DNA of 64,000 nucleotides from contig JAFGUB010000008.1 of NCBI GenBank assembly GCA_016938735.1, forward strand, positions 124,001-188,000, in the 5' to 3' direction. The notes beneath the pieces were generated by a model. That model was not told the origin of the DNA. It made no database searches and saw only the letters and a program-made list of their open reading frames with translations. The translations under genes were made by a program, and so were the position numbers. Numbering within the stretch: position 1 is the first letter of the stretch; each line of letters opens with the position of its first letter. Source of the stretch: Campylobacterales bacterium (GTDB lineage: Bacteria > Campylobacterota > Campylobacteria > Campylobacterales > Sulfurimonadaceae). Below, piece after piece: positions 18,363-26,746 of this stretch.

Positions 18363-19488
18363 GTAACTCCTTTATAGCTCCGTAAATTTTCACCTGCGCT
18401 CCTCCCAACAATGGATCACTTCCCAGTTTAATCCCGTATCCGAAGAGATCGCAAACCTTCTTGACCACATAGAGCCCAACCCCTATCCCTTTGTCTTCCC
18501 GCGTCATAGCATCGACGTCGGCTTGCTCAAAAAGATCAAAAAGACGCGCCTGCGGATGACGGAACCCTTGACCGTTGTCCGCCACACAAAGAACAAAACG
18601 CCCCTCTTCAACACGACAAGCAATACGCACGCTACCGCCTCCGTAGGTTACGGCATTACCGATTAGATTGTACACCATTGCGCCAAAAGCTTTATAGTCA
18701 CCCTCTATCCTCAATGCGGGATTGATATTGATTTGCAGCGACAAAGCTTGCGGATCGAACTTGGCGCAGAGCCTTTGCACCAGCTCCAAGAGCTCTATCG
18801 ACTCGTAATGCGGCGTCAGAGTCTGATCGCGCAGACGAACCGCAAGCGTGATATTCTCAATCATATCGAGCATCTGCTCTCCGCTTTGCAGGGTCAATTT
18901 GGCCTCTTCACGCATCAAAACGACTTTGCTGTGCTCTATCTGATTGAGATGCTTCAAAAGGTGACGCGAAAAGTTGATCACCGCGTTGAGCGGTGTACGC
19001 AGCTCATGGGTAAAGAGCATCAAAAAAGAGTCTTTGATGCGGTTAATCTCTCTATAGTGACGCTTTTGCTCCATCAGCCGATCGATCTTTAACTGTATCT
19101 GCTTTTGCTGCTGTGCCCGTCCTGCATGCACCACCGCGGTCACATCTTCGATTAACACCAAAACTTCACTCATCTGCGGTGTCATCATCGGGATAGCGGT
19201 CAGATCAACGATCAGCTCTCGCTCATTCTCGAGGTAGCAACTTTTGCGTCCCCGCCATGTCTCTCCGCGTTGCAGCGTCGCCGAAAGCTCCGTAGGCAAA
19301 ACGCCCTCCTCAAGCAGTGGATTAACGGACCTGTGCCCCTCATGAGAACCGAAAAGCGCTGTAAAGCGCGCGTTTTGCTCTATAATCTCTCCTGCGGCAT
19401 TGTGCCTAGAAAGGATCAAGTGACGCTCAATCGCATCATAGAGAAGCTCTTTTTTGCTTACATGTAAGCCTTTCTCCAAGCGATCCAT
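18340..19488 (-). CDS. PAS-like sensor histidine kinase, cytoplasmic
   Basis: The 382-residue protein has a PAS-like N-terminus (residues 15-120), a coiled coil, a HisKA domain with FTHELRTPLNAVINFSRH (phosphoacceptor His near residue 162) and a HATPase domain with NLIGNAVTYGGG, ADNGQGF and GIGVGLYVVKK. No membrane helix is seen. It starts 6 bases after the ParA-like gene and overlaps the response regulator gene. A TACATGTA (19459) is read as LHV near the N-terminus. It probably connects the chemosensory operon to a phosphorelay. Confidence 0.88.
   Translation of the reverse strand: MDRLEKGLHVSKKELLYDAIERHLILSRHNAAGEIIEQNARFTALFGSHEGHRSVNPLLEEGVLPTELSATLQRGETWRGRKSCYLENERELIVDLTAIPMMTPQMSEVLVLIEDVTAVVHAGRAQQQKQIQLKIDRLMEQKRHYREINRIKDSFLMLFTHELRTPLNAVINFSRHLLKHLNQIEHSKVVLMREEAKLTLQSGEQMLDMIENITLAVRLRDQTLTPHYESIELLELVQRLCAKFDPQALSLQININPALRIEGDYKAFGAMVYNLIGNAVTYGGGSVRIACRVEEGRFVLCVADNGQGFRHPQARLFDLFEQADVDAMTREDKGIGVGLYVVKKVCDLFGYGIKLGSDPLLGGAQVKIYGAIKELHVPHSHR
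18358..18365. repeat. TACATGTA containing the start codon of the response regulator gene
   Basis: The central ATG (18362-18360 on the minus strand) is the start codon of the 461-residue response regulator, with AAAGGAG immediately upstream. Confidence 0.85.
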
Positions 19489-19494
19489 CGCCCT

Positions 19495-20250
19495 CTACCT
19501 ACCCATTCTCAACAGCAGCTCCTGCGCAAAGATGCCGTAGTCTTTCATCCCCTTGCCCCTTTGCAATGCGAGCACCGCAGGCTCTTGAGACTCAAACTGT
19601 TTGGAGAGTTTGATATCCACGCCGATGGGAGAGAAGAGTTTTTCGGCGCCAAAGGAGGTACGCACCCTCTCTAGTGCCTCTTGATGCTCTTTGATATGCG
19701 GGTTGAACATGACGGGTAAAATACCCACCTCGGCCAGCTCCCGCTGCGCAAAAGATGCGCTTTGATAGATGGCACGCATCATCTGTCCCACCGCCACAAC
19801 ACCCAGATGGTGCGGCACAAAGGGAATAACGACTGCATCGGCCACTTCAAGGGAATTTTTCAGCAGTGCGTCAAAAGTGGGCGGAGTGTCGATGATGCAG
19901 TAATCGAAAAAGTCGGCAATCTTTTCACGTTTGAAACGGCTTTTGAGCATCCCGCGTAGGTCGCTGTAATCATAAACATCAAAAAAAGCGAGTGCGGGCG
20001 AGAGTGTCAGACGCTCATGCACCGTCGGAATAAAGGTCTCGCTGAGCGTCGTACCCAAAAATACGGAGTGTGCCCCTACCCCCTCGGAGGGTTCGCAACC
20101 CACACCGATCGAAGCGTGCCCCTGTGTGTCAAAATCAAGCAGCAGCACAGAGTGGCTTTTGGCCAGCTCCGTTGCCAGATTGACCGCCGTAGTGGTCTTG
20201 GCGGAGCCGCCTTTGCGGTTACTAATGACAATGGTTTTCACCAGCCTCAA
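19495..20250 (-). CDS. ParA/MinD-family ATPase in the chemosensory operon
   Basis: The 251-residue protein has the deviant Walker A motif ISNRKGGSAKTTTAVNLA near the N-terminus, LLLDFDTQGHASIGVG (Walker A prime) and YCIIDTPPTFDALL (Walker B). ParA-type proteins position cargo on the nucleoid or at poles; ParC and PpfA do this for chemosensory arrays in Vibrio and Rhodobacter. Its position between the STAS gene and the kinase suggests it localises this array, which is inference. No parB gene is adjacent, arguing against chromosome segregation. The start overlaps the STAS gene by 29 bases. Confidence 0.88.
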   Translation of the reverse strand: MRLVKTIVISNRKGGSAKTTTAVNLATELAKSHSVLLLDFDTQGHASIGVGCEPSEGVGAHSVFLGTTLSETFIPTVHERLTLSPALAFFDVYDYSDLRGMLKSRFKREKIADFFDYCIIDTPPTFDALLKNSLEVADAVVIPFVPHHLGVVAVGQMMRAIYQSASFAQRELAEVGILPVMFNPHIKEHQEALERVRTSFGAEKLFSPIGVDIKLSKQFESQEPAVLALQRGKGMKDYGIFAQELLLRMGR

Positions 20251-20494
20251 AGCCCTCCAGCACTTTTTGGTAGATCTTCACCTCGTCGCCATAAAGTATC
20301 TCTCCCTCATAGAGCTTGCAGTAGGCCATTACGAGTTGCAACAGCGCAAAATGGGCATCCTCACACGCACTAAAATCAAATGTGACCTTCTGCGGTGCAA
20401 CCTGCTGCAAAAATTCACGTGCGCCCACCACCGCATCTTCATACACCACCCCCTCAAGGCGCAATGTATCTTCCTCAAACTGCACACCCATCAC
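20222..20494 (-). CDS. STAS-domain-like protein without the usual phosphorylatable serine motif
   Basis: The 90-residue protein has the strand-helix layout of a STAS domain: LRLEGVVYEDAVVGAREFL, then VTFDFSACEDAHFALLQLVMAYCK. The canonical D-S-S/T-G site is replaced by ACEDAHF, so phosphorylation as in SpoIIAA is unlikely. It overlaps the CheW-CZB gene upstream by four bases and the ParA-like gene downstream. Small STAS proteins beside ParA and CheA may act as adaptors; that role is inferred from context. Confidence 0.7.
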   Translation of the reverse strand: MMGVQFEEDTLRLEGVVYEDAVVGAREFLQQVAPQKVTFDFSACEDAHFALLQLVMAYCKLYEGEILYGDEVKIYQKVLEGFEAGENHCH

Positions 20495-21267
20495 GACACC
20501 TCCCGTGCGGGCAGATCGATAGAGCGAATCACATTGATCAGCTTGCCGTCAAGCTCGATCACGCCGCTAAGATCAAGAAATTCGCTCACCTTGTTGTGCT
20601 CATCGGAGGCCTGAATCATCTTCTCATCAATATGGGCGATATCGATGATGGTAACGACCTTGATGGCAAATGCCGTCTTGCTGCCGTGATAGAGCAACAA
20701 CTTCTGCAAGGAGTTAGCAACGATATTAAACTCCGCAATGAATTGATTGATGTGGTACATCGTCAAATCATAAATCTCCATCACACTCGTATCGACCTCA
20801 TGCGAGGCTCCGGCCTGATCGCTCTTGGCCAACTCTATAACGTCAATCGCCGAATGGTGCAGACGCTTGTGAAAGTCGTTGAGCTCTTTGAGAATCTGGC
20901 TGACATGATCGTCATACGAGGTGAAGTTGTCGAGCCACTTACCCAGATTGCACAGATGCGGGTTGGTGGTTAGATGAAACGACACCCCTTTTTGAACACT
21001 GTTTTGTAGCGTCTCCACCCACACTTTGTGCTGCTGCTTCAGATCGGAAAAGAGCGCTTTGAGCTCCTCGTCATAAGTCTTGAGCCCCACCATCTGCCGA
21101 AACCCTACCACTTTGACCACGCGGTTTTCATACGACATCATCCCCTCGATAAAGGGATGAGCATTGGGAATATCGGTAATGACGGGAATCTGCGTGATGC
21201 GCTGAATATGTTCGATATCAATCGCATAACGGTTTTTGGCCACTTCAAAAATGATTAGATCTTTCAT
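20491..21267 (-). CDS. CheW-like protein with a CZB zinc-binding domain inserted in the CheW fold
   Basis: The 258-residue protein begins as CheW (DLIIFEVAKNRYAIDIEHIQRI, about residues 1-65) and ends as CheW (AFAIKVVTIIDIAHI to the end, about 185-258). Between them sits a helical region with LKQQHKVWVETL, HLCNLGKWLDNF and later histidines (FHKRLHH), matching the H-C-H-H pattern of chemoreceptor zinc-binding domains. The zinc site would be nested within the CheA/receptor coupling fold. It is a tandem paralogue of the next gene upstream and overlaps it by four bases. Confidence 0.82.
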   Translation of the reverse strand: MKDLIIFEVAKNRYAIDIEHIQRITQIPVITDIPNAHPFIEGMMSYENRVVKVVGFRQMVGLKTYDEELKALFSDLKQQHKVWVETLQNSVQKGVSFHLTTNPHLCNLGKWLDNFTSYDDHVSQILKELNDFHKRLHHSAIDVIELAKSDQAGASHEVDTSVMEIYDLTMYHINQFIAEFNIVANSLQKLLLYHGSKTAFAIKVVTIIDIAHIDEKMIQASDEHNKVSEFLDLSGVIELDGKLINVIRSIDLPAREVS

Positions 21268-22040
21268 GCTTTTCCTTTGGGTATAGTAATGGTCTCTATA
21301 ACGCTCAGCAGCCGTTTTTCATGCTCCAGCGCACCGATGATTTTGATGTATCTGCCCTCACGCAGCAGCGCGCTGTTGCGAATGATGCGCTCTTCGGGTA
21401 CCTGAATAATGCCGTCGATCAGATCGACGATCAATCCAAAGAGTCCGCCCTGCTCTGCTTTCATGATCAGTAGACGCTGCGAATCAAGCGCGACTTGATG
21501 GGTGTGCTGCGCCATCTGATCCAGATAAGAGATGGTTTGGGTGTAGTATCCATGCACTTGATGTGCTACCGCCTGCTTTGCCCTCTCTACGTCGTGCTTA
21601 CGCAGCTCCAAAACACCAACGGCGGATTTATGTAAATCCTGATGATGCCGGTTGAGCTCTCGCTTGAGCTCGCCGACCACTTCGCTATTGGTCGAAAAAG
21701 TATCGATCCAGCGCCCCAGATGACAAGCGTGCGGATCGATAGTTTTAGTAAAAGCGCAGCCACAACCGACCGCTTCATCCAGCGCTTCTATCCACTCTTG
21801 GTGCTGATGTTTCAGCTCCTCAAACATCGTTTTGACCTTCTCGACATAGTTCTCTTTTCCAATCATTGCACGAAAACTATAAACATCGAGTATCCGCTCA
21901 TCCAGACGCATCATGCCGGCACAAGCCTTGTCTTTGCCTACCGATGGGGTAAGCATCGTCACGTCTTCGATGCGCTGCACCTGCTCAAGCTCAATGGCGT
22001 AGCGCAAAGACTCCACTTGAAAGAGTAAATAACCGGTCAT
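21264..22040 (-). CDS. CheW-like protein with a nested CZB domain (paralogue)
   Basis: The 258-residue protein has the same plan and length as its neighbour: a CheW N-half (GYLLFQVESLRYAIELEQVQRI), a central CZB with LKHQHQEWIEAL, HACHLGRWIDTF and LNRHHQDLHKSA, then a CheW C-half (FGLIVDLIDGIIQV to LLSVIETI). The two differ enough that the duplication is not recent. It starts one base after the cheA stop region and precedes its twin with an ATGA overlap. It is likely to couple receptors to CheA and to sense zinc or an oxidant through the CZB site. Confidence 0.82.
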   Translation of the reverse strand: MTGYLLFQVESLRYAIELEQVQRIEDVTMLTPSVGKDKACAGMMRLDERILDVYSFRAMIGKENYVEKVKTMFEELKHQHQEWIEALDEAVGCGCAFTKTIDPHACHLGRWIDTFSTNSEVVGELKRELNRHHQDLHKSAVGVLELRKHDVERAKQAVAHQVHGYYTQTISYLDQMAQHTHQVALDSQRLLIMKAEQGGLFGLIVDLIDGIIQVPEERIIRNSALLREGRYIKIIGALEHEKRLLSVIETITIPKGKA

Positions 22041-22041
22041 T

Positions 22042-24759
22042 CTATCCTACTTGCTCATAGGCACGTTTAAGCTGATGGGCAATACCTAAAATACCCAAAG
22101 GATCAAGCACCATGATGATCTGCCCGTTGCCCAGCAGCGCCGTACCGCTAAAGACGGGATGATTCTCCATAACCCCCTCAAGCGGTTTTTGCACCACGTC
22201 AAGCTGCCCCAAAAGCTCATTGACGACCACCGCCAAAAGATTGCCTTTGACGCTAAGCACCACGATGGGCAGCGCTTTGTTGCCGAGCGCCTTCTCATCA
22301 AGCATACTCTTGATAAAGAGCAGCGGGATGACTTCGCCGCGGATGTAGATAAACGGCTCGTTGTGCAGATACTCGATCTGATCGCGTTCGATTTTAACGA
22401 TCTCGTTGACATTCTCCATCGGCAAGCCGTAATGCACGCCGGTCATGGTTACATGTAAGAGCGACGTTACCGCCAAAGAGACCGGGATGGAGAGCGTAAT
22501 CGTGGTGCCTTGATTGGGTCTTGTCGCAATACCGATCGTTCCGCCGAAGCTCTCGATCGATTTGCGTACGACGTCCATCCCGACACCGCGACCGCTGTAT
22601 TCGCTGATCGTCTCAGCCGTCGAAAGTCCGGGCAGCATCACCAACTCGGCGCGCTCCTTGTCACTGAGCGTTTCGATCTGCTCTAAGCTCATCAGCCCCT
22701 TCTCCAGCACCTTTTGTACGACCCGATCCACGTTGATTCCGGCACCGTCATCAAGGATCTCTATGATGATCTTATCGGACTGTGCATAAGCGTTAAGGCT
22801 CACCAAGCCCTCTTCGTCCTTGCCTTTTTTGCGTCTGACTTCAGGGGTCTCAATGCCGTGATCGAGCGAGTTACGCATGATATGGATCATCGGATCGGCC
22901 AGCATCTCGATCATGTTTTTATCAAGCTTCGTTTCGCCGCCGTTCATGACTAGGCGCACTTTTTTCCCCAAATTTTTGGAGATTTCGCGTACGAGCTTGG
23001 GATAACGGTCAAAGACGTAGGAGATCGGCAGCATCCGCATCGACATGATCAGATCTTGTAGCTGCTCGCTAAGTCGGTTGATGAAGGTGTACTTCTCCAT
23101 GATCGCGCGCTTGATCAGATCAACATTCATGGCATAAACGTTGTCGGCCAGATAGGGCAGAGAGTTTTTGGCGACCAACAGTTCGCCGACGATGTTCATC
23201 AACTGATCGATCGACTCCTGATCGATTTTGACGGTTTTACCGATGACGTTTTTAGAGGCATTTTTCTTCTCATCACTCTGAATTTCGGGGCGCTTGATCA
23301 CTACTGCAGGTGCGCTCATTTCAATTTGCGGCTCCGGCTCTATCACCTCTTCCAAGACCATCTGCGGCTCAGGAGTGATCGTTTGAGGCAAGGCTTGCTG
23401 CAACAATCCAAGCTTCTCGCCCAGCCACAAACGCATGGACTCGCCGTTCTCAAACTCCGGCATCTGATCATCAAAGCAGCGCATTCGCTCTAAAATCGCC
23501 CCCACCCGGGCCACCGTTGCATCATCACCTCCGGCAACCTCAAGGGCTCTGTACTGCTGCACCAAAATCGCATTCATCCCCTGATGCATCGCTGCACCTT
23601 GAAGCGTTTTAGCAGCCGATGGCTTACGTGGCTCTTCATTTGCCGCGGGTAGCCCTTGCGGCTGAGACCTGGCACGTTCACGTAACAGAGGCTCGTCCTC
23701 TTGATAAAGATAGACACTTGATGCTTGCATCGCTTCAAAAAAACCTCCGAGCCGTGGCACATCTTCACGACGGATCAGCGGCAGAAGAGCCTGCAGACGA
23801 CGTAGCTGGGCATACTGCAAGGTCTGCGTACCGATCAGAGGTAGCACCTTGGCTATGGAGTCGGCAATGACCGTCGCGTCGGGGGTTACATGTAACTCGC
23901 GCAGTAGATCGAGACGGTGTCCCGCTTCGCCTTGATCAATTGAGAGCAACGTGGCGATATCCAAAGGAGCGATTTTCAACTCATCCATGAAATTAAATAG
24001 CGCGTCTTCGATCTCACTGTAAACACCATAGACAAATGCGGTCATCTCAGTGCGCAAACTCAGGCCGTCAGGATCGTCGAACCCCCCAAGCACCGATTTT
24101 GCGGAATTTTCGCTCATGCAGCAGTGCACACCCACTACCTGCTCACCTAAAAGCGACAAGGCATAAACGGGATCATTCCCATAGACCATACAGGAGTCGT
24201 CTACATCAAAAACGATCGCGTAAAGCTGAACTGATGCACACTCCTCTTGCGTCAAATGCTCTATTTTAAAGGGGAGTTCGGCCGTCATCGAAGAGAGAAA
24301 ACGAAGTGGAATATTGACAATACTACTGATCTGCTCTATCGGCGTAAACGGAACACTCCACGCTTCATGCGCTTCGTCATCTCGGCCCATTTGCGCGCGT
24401 AATTCCACCACCACACGCTCAAGCCGCTCGGGATCAGCATCGACAATCTCTCCGCTCTCTTCAGCAGCTTCAATCAGGTTCATCACCTCATCAAAGGCAT
24501 CGTAGAGCGCATCCGTCATCGAATCAACATAAGAGAGCTTCCCTCCGCGCAGCATATCAAGTAGGTCTTCTGCCTGGTGCGTGATCTGTTTGACCGCCTC
24601 AAACCCTACAATACCTGAGCCACCCTTAAGGGTATGCGCCGCGCGAAAGACGGCGTTAAGCAGCTCCGGATCGTCCGAACCTATCTTCTCAAGATTCTGA
24701 TCGATAAATCCCAGATTCTCCCGCGCCTCTTGTAAAAACTGCTCTAACAACGGATTCAT
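22042..24759 (-). CDS. cheA: Chemotaxis histidine kinase CheA, long P2 region
   Basis: The 905-residue protein has an Hpt domain with phosphoacceptor His42 in RAAHTLKGG, a long poorly conserved region (about 140-520) including a predicted folded part and an acidic linker, a dimerisation helix pair (GKTVKIDQESIDQLMNIVGELLV), a HATPase domain (MIHIMRNSLDHGIE, DDGAGI, GRGVGMDVV) and a C-terminal CheW-like domain. No receiver is attached, unlike the CheA-Y fusion typical of Campylobacter and Helicobacter. Two TACATGTA copies (22450, 23887) are both read as LHV. It lies 9 bases after cheY. Confidence 0.95.
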   Translation of the reverse strand: MNPLLEQFLQEARENLGFIDQNLEKIGSDDPELLNAVFRAAHTLKGGSGIVGFEAVKQITHQAEDLLDMLRGGKLSYVDSMTDALYDAFDEVMNLIEAAEESGEIVDADPERLERVVVELRAQMGRDDEAHEAWSVPFTPIEQISSIVNIPLRFLSSMTAELPFKIEHLTQEECASVQLYAIVFDVDDSCMVYGNDPVYALSLLGEQVVGVHCCMSENSAKSVLGGFDDPDGLSLRTEMTAFVYGVYSEIEDALFNFMDELKIAPLDIATLLSIDQGEAGHRLDLLRELHVTPDATVIADSIAKVLPLIGTQTLQYAQLRRLQALLPLIRREDVPRLGGFFEAMQASSVYLYQEDEPLLRERARSQPQGLPAANEEPRKPSAAKTLQGAAMHQGMNAILVQQYRALEVAGGDDATVARVGAILERMRCFDDQMPEFENGESMRLWLGEKLGLLQQALPQTITPEPQMVLEEVIEPEPQIEMSAPAVVIKRPEIQSDEKKNASKNVIGKTVKIDQESIDQLMNIVGELLVAKNSLPYLADNVYAMNVDLIKRAIMEKYTFINRLSEQLQDLIMSMRMLPISYVFDRYPKLVREISKNLGKKVRLVMNGGETKLDKNMIEMLADPMIHIMRNSLDHGIETPEVRRKKGKDEEGLVSLNAYAQSDKIIIEILDDGAGINVDRVVQKVLEKGLMSLEQIETLSDKERAELVMLPGLSTAETISEYSGRGVGMDVVRKSIESFGGTIGIATRPNQGTTITLSIPVSLAVTSLLHVTMTGVHYGLPMENVNEIVKIERDQIEYLHNEPFIYIRGEVIPLLFIKSMLDEKALGNKALPIVVLSVKGNLLAVVVNELLGQLDVVQKPLEGVMENHPVFSGTALLGNGQIIMVLDPLGILGIAHQLKRAYEQVG

Positions 24760-24768
24760 CGCATCTCC

Positions 24769-25134
24769 TTAAGCATCTACCAGCAAATCAACGTACGCTC
24801 TGAGTTGATCGGGTTTGATCGGTTTGGTTTCAAATAGATTGGCACCCACTTTGTACGCTTCAACCTTATCAATCTCTTGTGCCTGAGTCGTGATCATAAT
24901 CACGGGGGTGAAGGCGTATCTGGGCTGTTTTCGCAACTCCGCAATAAAGGAGTACCCATCCATAATCGGCATATTCACATCCACGAGATAGAGATCCACC
25001 TCGGCATCCAGCGAACGTTCAAGCGCCTCCATACCATTTTCGGCCTCAACAACCGTAATACCCGAATCTTTTAAAATGGCGCCGTGATAGCTTCTCACCG
25101 TTTTTGAATCGTCCACAACCATGATCGTTGCCAT
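24769..25134 (-). CDS. cheY: CheY-like single receiver protein
   Basis: The 121-residue protein is a stand-alone receiver with VVDDSKTVRS, phosphoacceptor Asp in LYLVDVNMPIMDGYSF near residue 53, MITTQAQ and ETKPIKPDQL. It is the likely phosphate acceptor from the adjacent CheA. It is one of two single receivers in the operon. Confidence 0.9.
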   Translation of the reverse strand: MATIMVVDDSKTVRSYHGAILKDSGITVVEAENGMEALERSLDAEVDLYLVDVNMPIMDGYSFIAELRKQPRYAFTPVIMITTQAQEIDKVEAYKVGANLFETKPIKPDQLRAYVDLLVDA

Positions 25135-25142
25135 ATATACTC

Positions 25143-25523
25143 CTAAAAAAATTCGATTGATTCGTCATCGTTGACATGATGCACATTACCCGTAAACGCC
25201 TGCCTTCGCTCTTTTGCCCGCTCAAGCACATCCTCAAGCTCTTGATTGAGCCGCGTCGCATCGGCTGGTTCCGCAGCGCTTAGGTGCAGTTGACGCACAC
25301 TCTCTATCGCCTCTATCGTGGCACTTAGCTGCTGGGCGATGATATCTTGGTATTGCAGGGCTTCGGCCGCGTCGTCATCGATGCCCACACCCTGTCGTTC
25401 AAGTAAGGCAGCAAGCTTGAGCATCGACTCTTTGGAGAGCGCAATCACATCAGCTTCTACCGATCGAATATGTTCAAGCAGGCGTTCGACGTTTTGCAGC
25501 AGCATCATTGTCGCTTCCATCAT
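25143..25523 (-). CDS. Short CheZ-like phosphatase candidate
   Basis: The 126-residue all-helical protein has LQYQDIIAQQLSATIEAI near residue 60, resembling the CheZ/CheX active-site helix (a D/Q-containing D-x-x-x-Q pattern), and an acidic C-terminal tail NDDESIEFF reminiscent of the CheY-binding peptide of CheZ. It is about half the length of E. coli CheZ. It sits between two receiver genes, a sensible place for a CheY-P phosphatase. The assignment rests on these short motifs and context. Confidence 0.6.
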   Translation of the reverse strand: MMEATMMLLQNVERLLEHIRSVEADVIALSKESMLKLAALLERQGVGIDDDAAEALQYQDIIAQQLSATIEAIESVRQLHLSAAEPADATRLNQELEDVLERAKERRQAFTGNVHHVNDDESIEFF

Positions 25524-25907
25524 TCAAGAGGGGAGACGCAAAACCCGCGTAATCGCCTGCTTGAGCTGCGCAGGATTAAAAGGTTTGGTGATCCAACCTG
25601 TAAGCCCTAACTTTTTACCTTGTTCTTTGAGTTCCGGCTTCGTCTCCGTCGTCAGCATCAATATCGGCGTGCGCTGCGCACTGGGTACTTGTCTGAGCGC
25701 TTGCAAAAACTCAAACCCGTTCATATTAGGCATGTTGAGGTCTGTAATAATCAGTTCCGGAGCCACTACTCCGCTTTTGATCTCACTTAGCGCCACTCTG
25801 GCATCAAGATACTGTTTGACTTCGATCGGCATCGAACTGGTCACCATACGGGTTGAAGCGAGCGCTGTTTCACTATCGTCGATGAAAATTACTAATGGCA
25901 TTGGCAT
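25524..25907 (-). CDS. Second single-domain receiver protein
   Basis: The 127-residue receiver has IFIDDSETALAS, phosphoacceptor in LIITDLNMPNMNGFEF near residue 60, MLTTETK and ITKPFNPAQL. It is distinct from the other receiver in the operon. One may drive the motor or output and the other may act as a phosphate sink. It lies directly before the CheZ-like gene (stop TGA immediately followed by ATG) and after cheR. Confidence 0.88.
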   Translation of the reverse strand: MPMPLVIFIDDSETALASTRMVTSSMPIEVKQYLDARVALSEIKSGVVAPELIITDLNMPNMNGFEFLQALRQVPSAQRTPILMLTTETKPELKEQGKKLGLTGWITKPFNPAQLKQAITRVLRLPS

Positions 25908-25912
25908 ATCTC

Positions 25913-26743
25913 CTATTTTTGATAAACTAAAGTGGTATCAATTTTTTTTGCATTAAAGACGGAAACAATCCGGCTCATGTACTCCGCGTGCCCAAGGAGC
26001 ACATATCCTCCCGGATTGAGCATGTCATAAAAGGTCATCGCCACCTCTTTACGGCTGGCATCGTCAAAATAGATCAGCATATTTCTTGAAAAGATAATGT
26101 CAAATTTGCCGAGCTTGCGCATCTCGGTACGATCAAAGACGTTCGCCACCTTAAAATCGACCGCCCCCACAAGATCATCGACTATGGCATATCCCAACCC
26201 TTTTTTCCGGAACCATTGCGCGAGGACATTTTTGGGAATAGCATGTACCGATCGGGTGCTAAACTCTCCTTTTCGTGCCTTGTCAATGACCGTCGAATCG
26301 ATATCGATACCTACAATTTCAATGTCACGCTGATCGACAATCTTACCTTCCTCCAAAATATGCAGCACGATCGAATAGGGTTCTTCTCCCGTCGAACAGG
26401 GAGCAGAAAGAATTCGAAGCGGTGCACTTTTGGGGCGGCTACGGTTGAGCTCTGGGAGAAGATAATTCGCTACCACTTCGAATTGATTGACTTCTCTGTA
26501 AAAGTAGGTTTCATTGACGGTAATCCCATTCATCAACTCTTGAAATTCTGTGCCGTCTTTGTCCTCAAAGCGAAGCTTAAAAAAGTATTTTCTGAAATTA
26601 TCGGCACCGATTTTTTTGCATCGATCATCGACAAACTTGGCCAACTTTTCGAAATGCTTCTCTTCCTCGAGATAAATACCGCTTTTGCGGTAGATGAACT
26701 CGCTCATCTTGATAAAGTTTTCGCTTGAAAGCAGATAAGACAT
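25913..26743 (-). CDS. cheR: Chemoreceptor glutamate methyltransferase CheR
   Basis: The 276-residue protein has the CheR N-terminal helical domain and the SAM-dependent domain with LRILSAPCSTGEEPYSIV near residue 105 and FDIIFSRNMLIYFDDASRK near 215. It methylates glutamates on chemoreceptor cytoplasmic helices. No C-terminal pentapeptide-binding extension is seen. The operon's receptor also lacks a pentapeptide. Confidence 0.93.
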   Translation of the reverse strand: MSYLLSSENFIKMSEFIYRKSGIYLEEEKHFEKLAKFVDDRCKKIGADNFRKYFFKLRFEDKDGTEFQELMNGITVNETYFYREVNQFEVVANYLLPELNRSRPKSAPLRILSAPCSTGEEPYSIVLHILEEGKIVDQRDIEIVGIDIDSTVIDKARKGEFSTRSVHAIPKNVLAQWFRKKGLGYAIVDDLVGAVDFKVANVFDRTEMRKLGKFDIIFSRNMLIYFDDASRKEVAMTFYDMLNPGGYVLLGHAEYMSRIVSVFNAKKIDTTLVYQK

Positions 26744-26746
26744 TGA

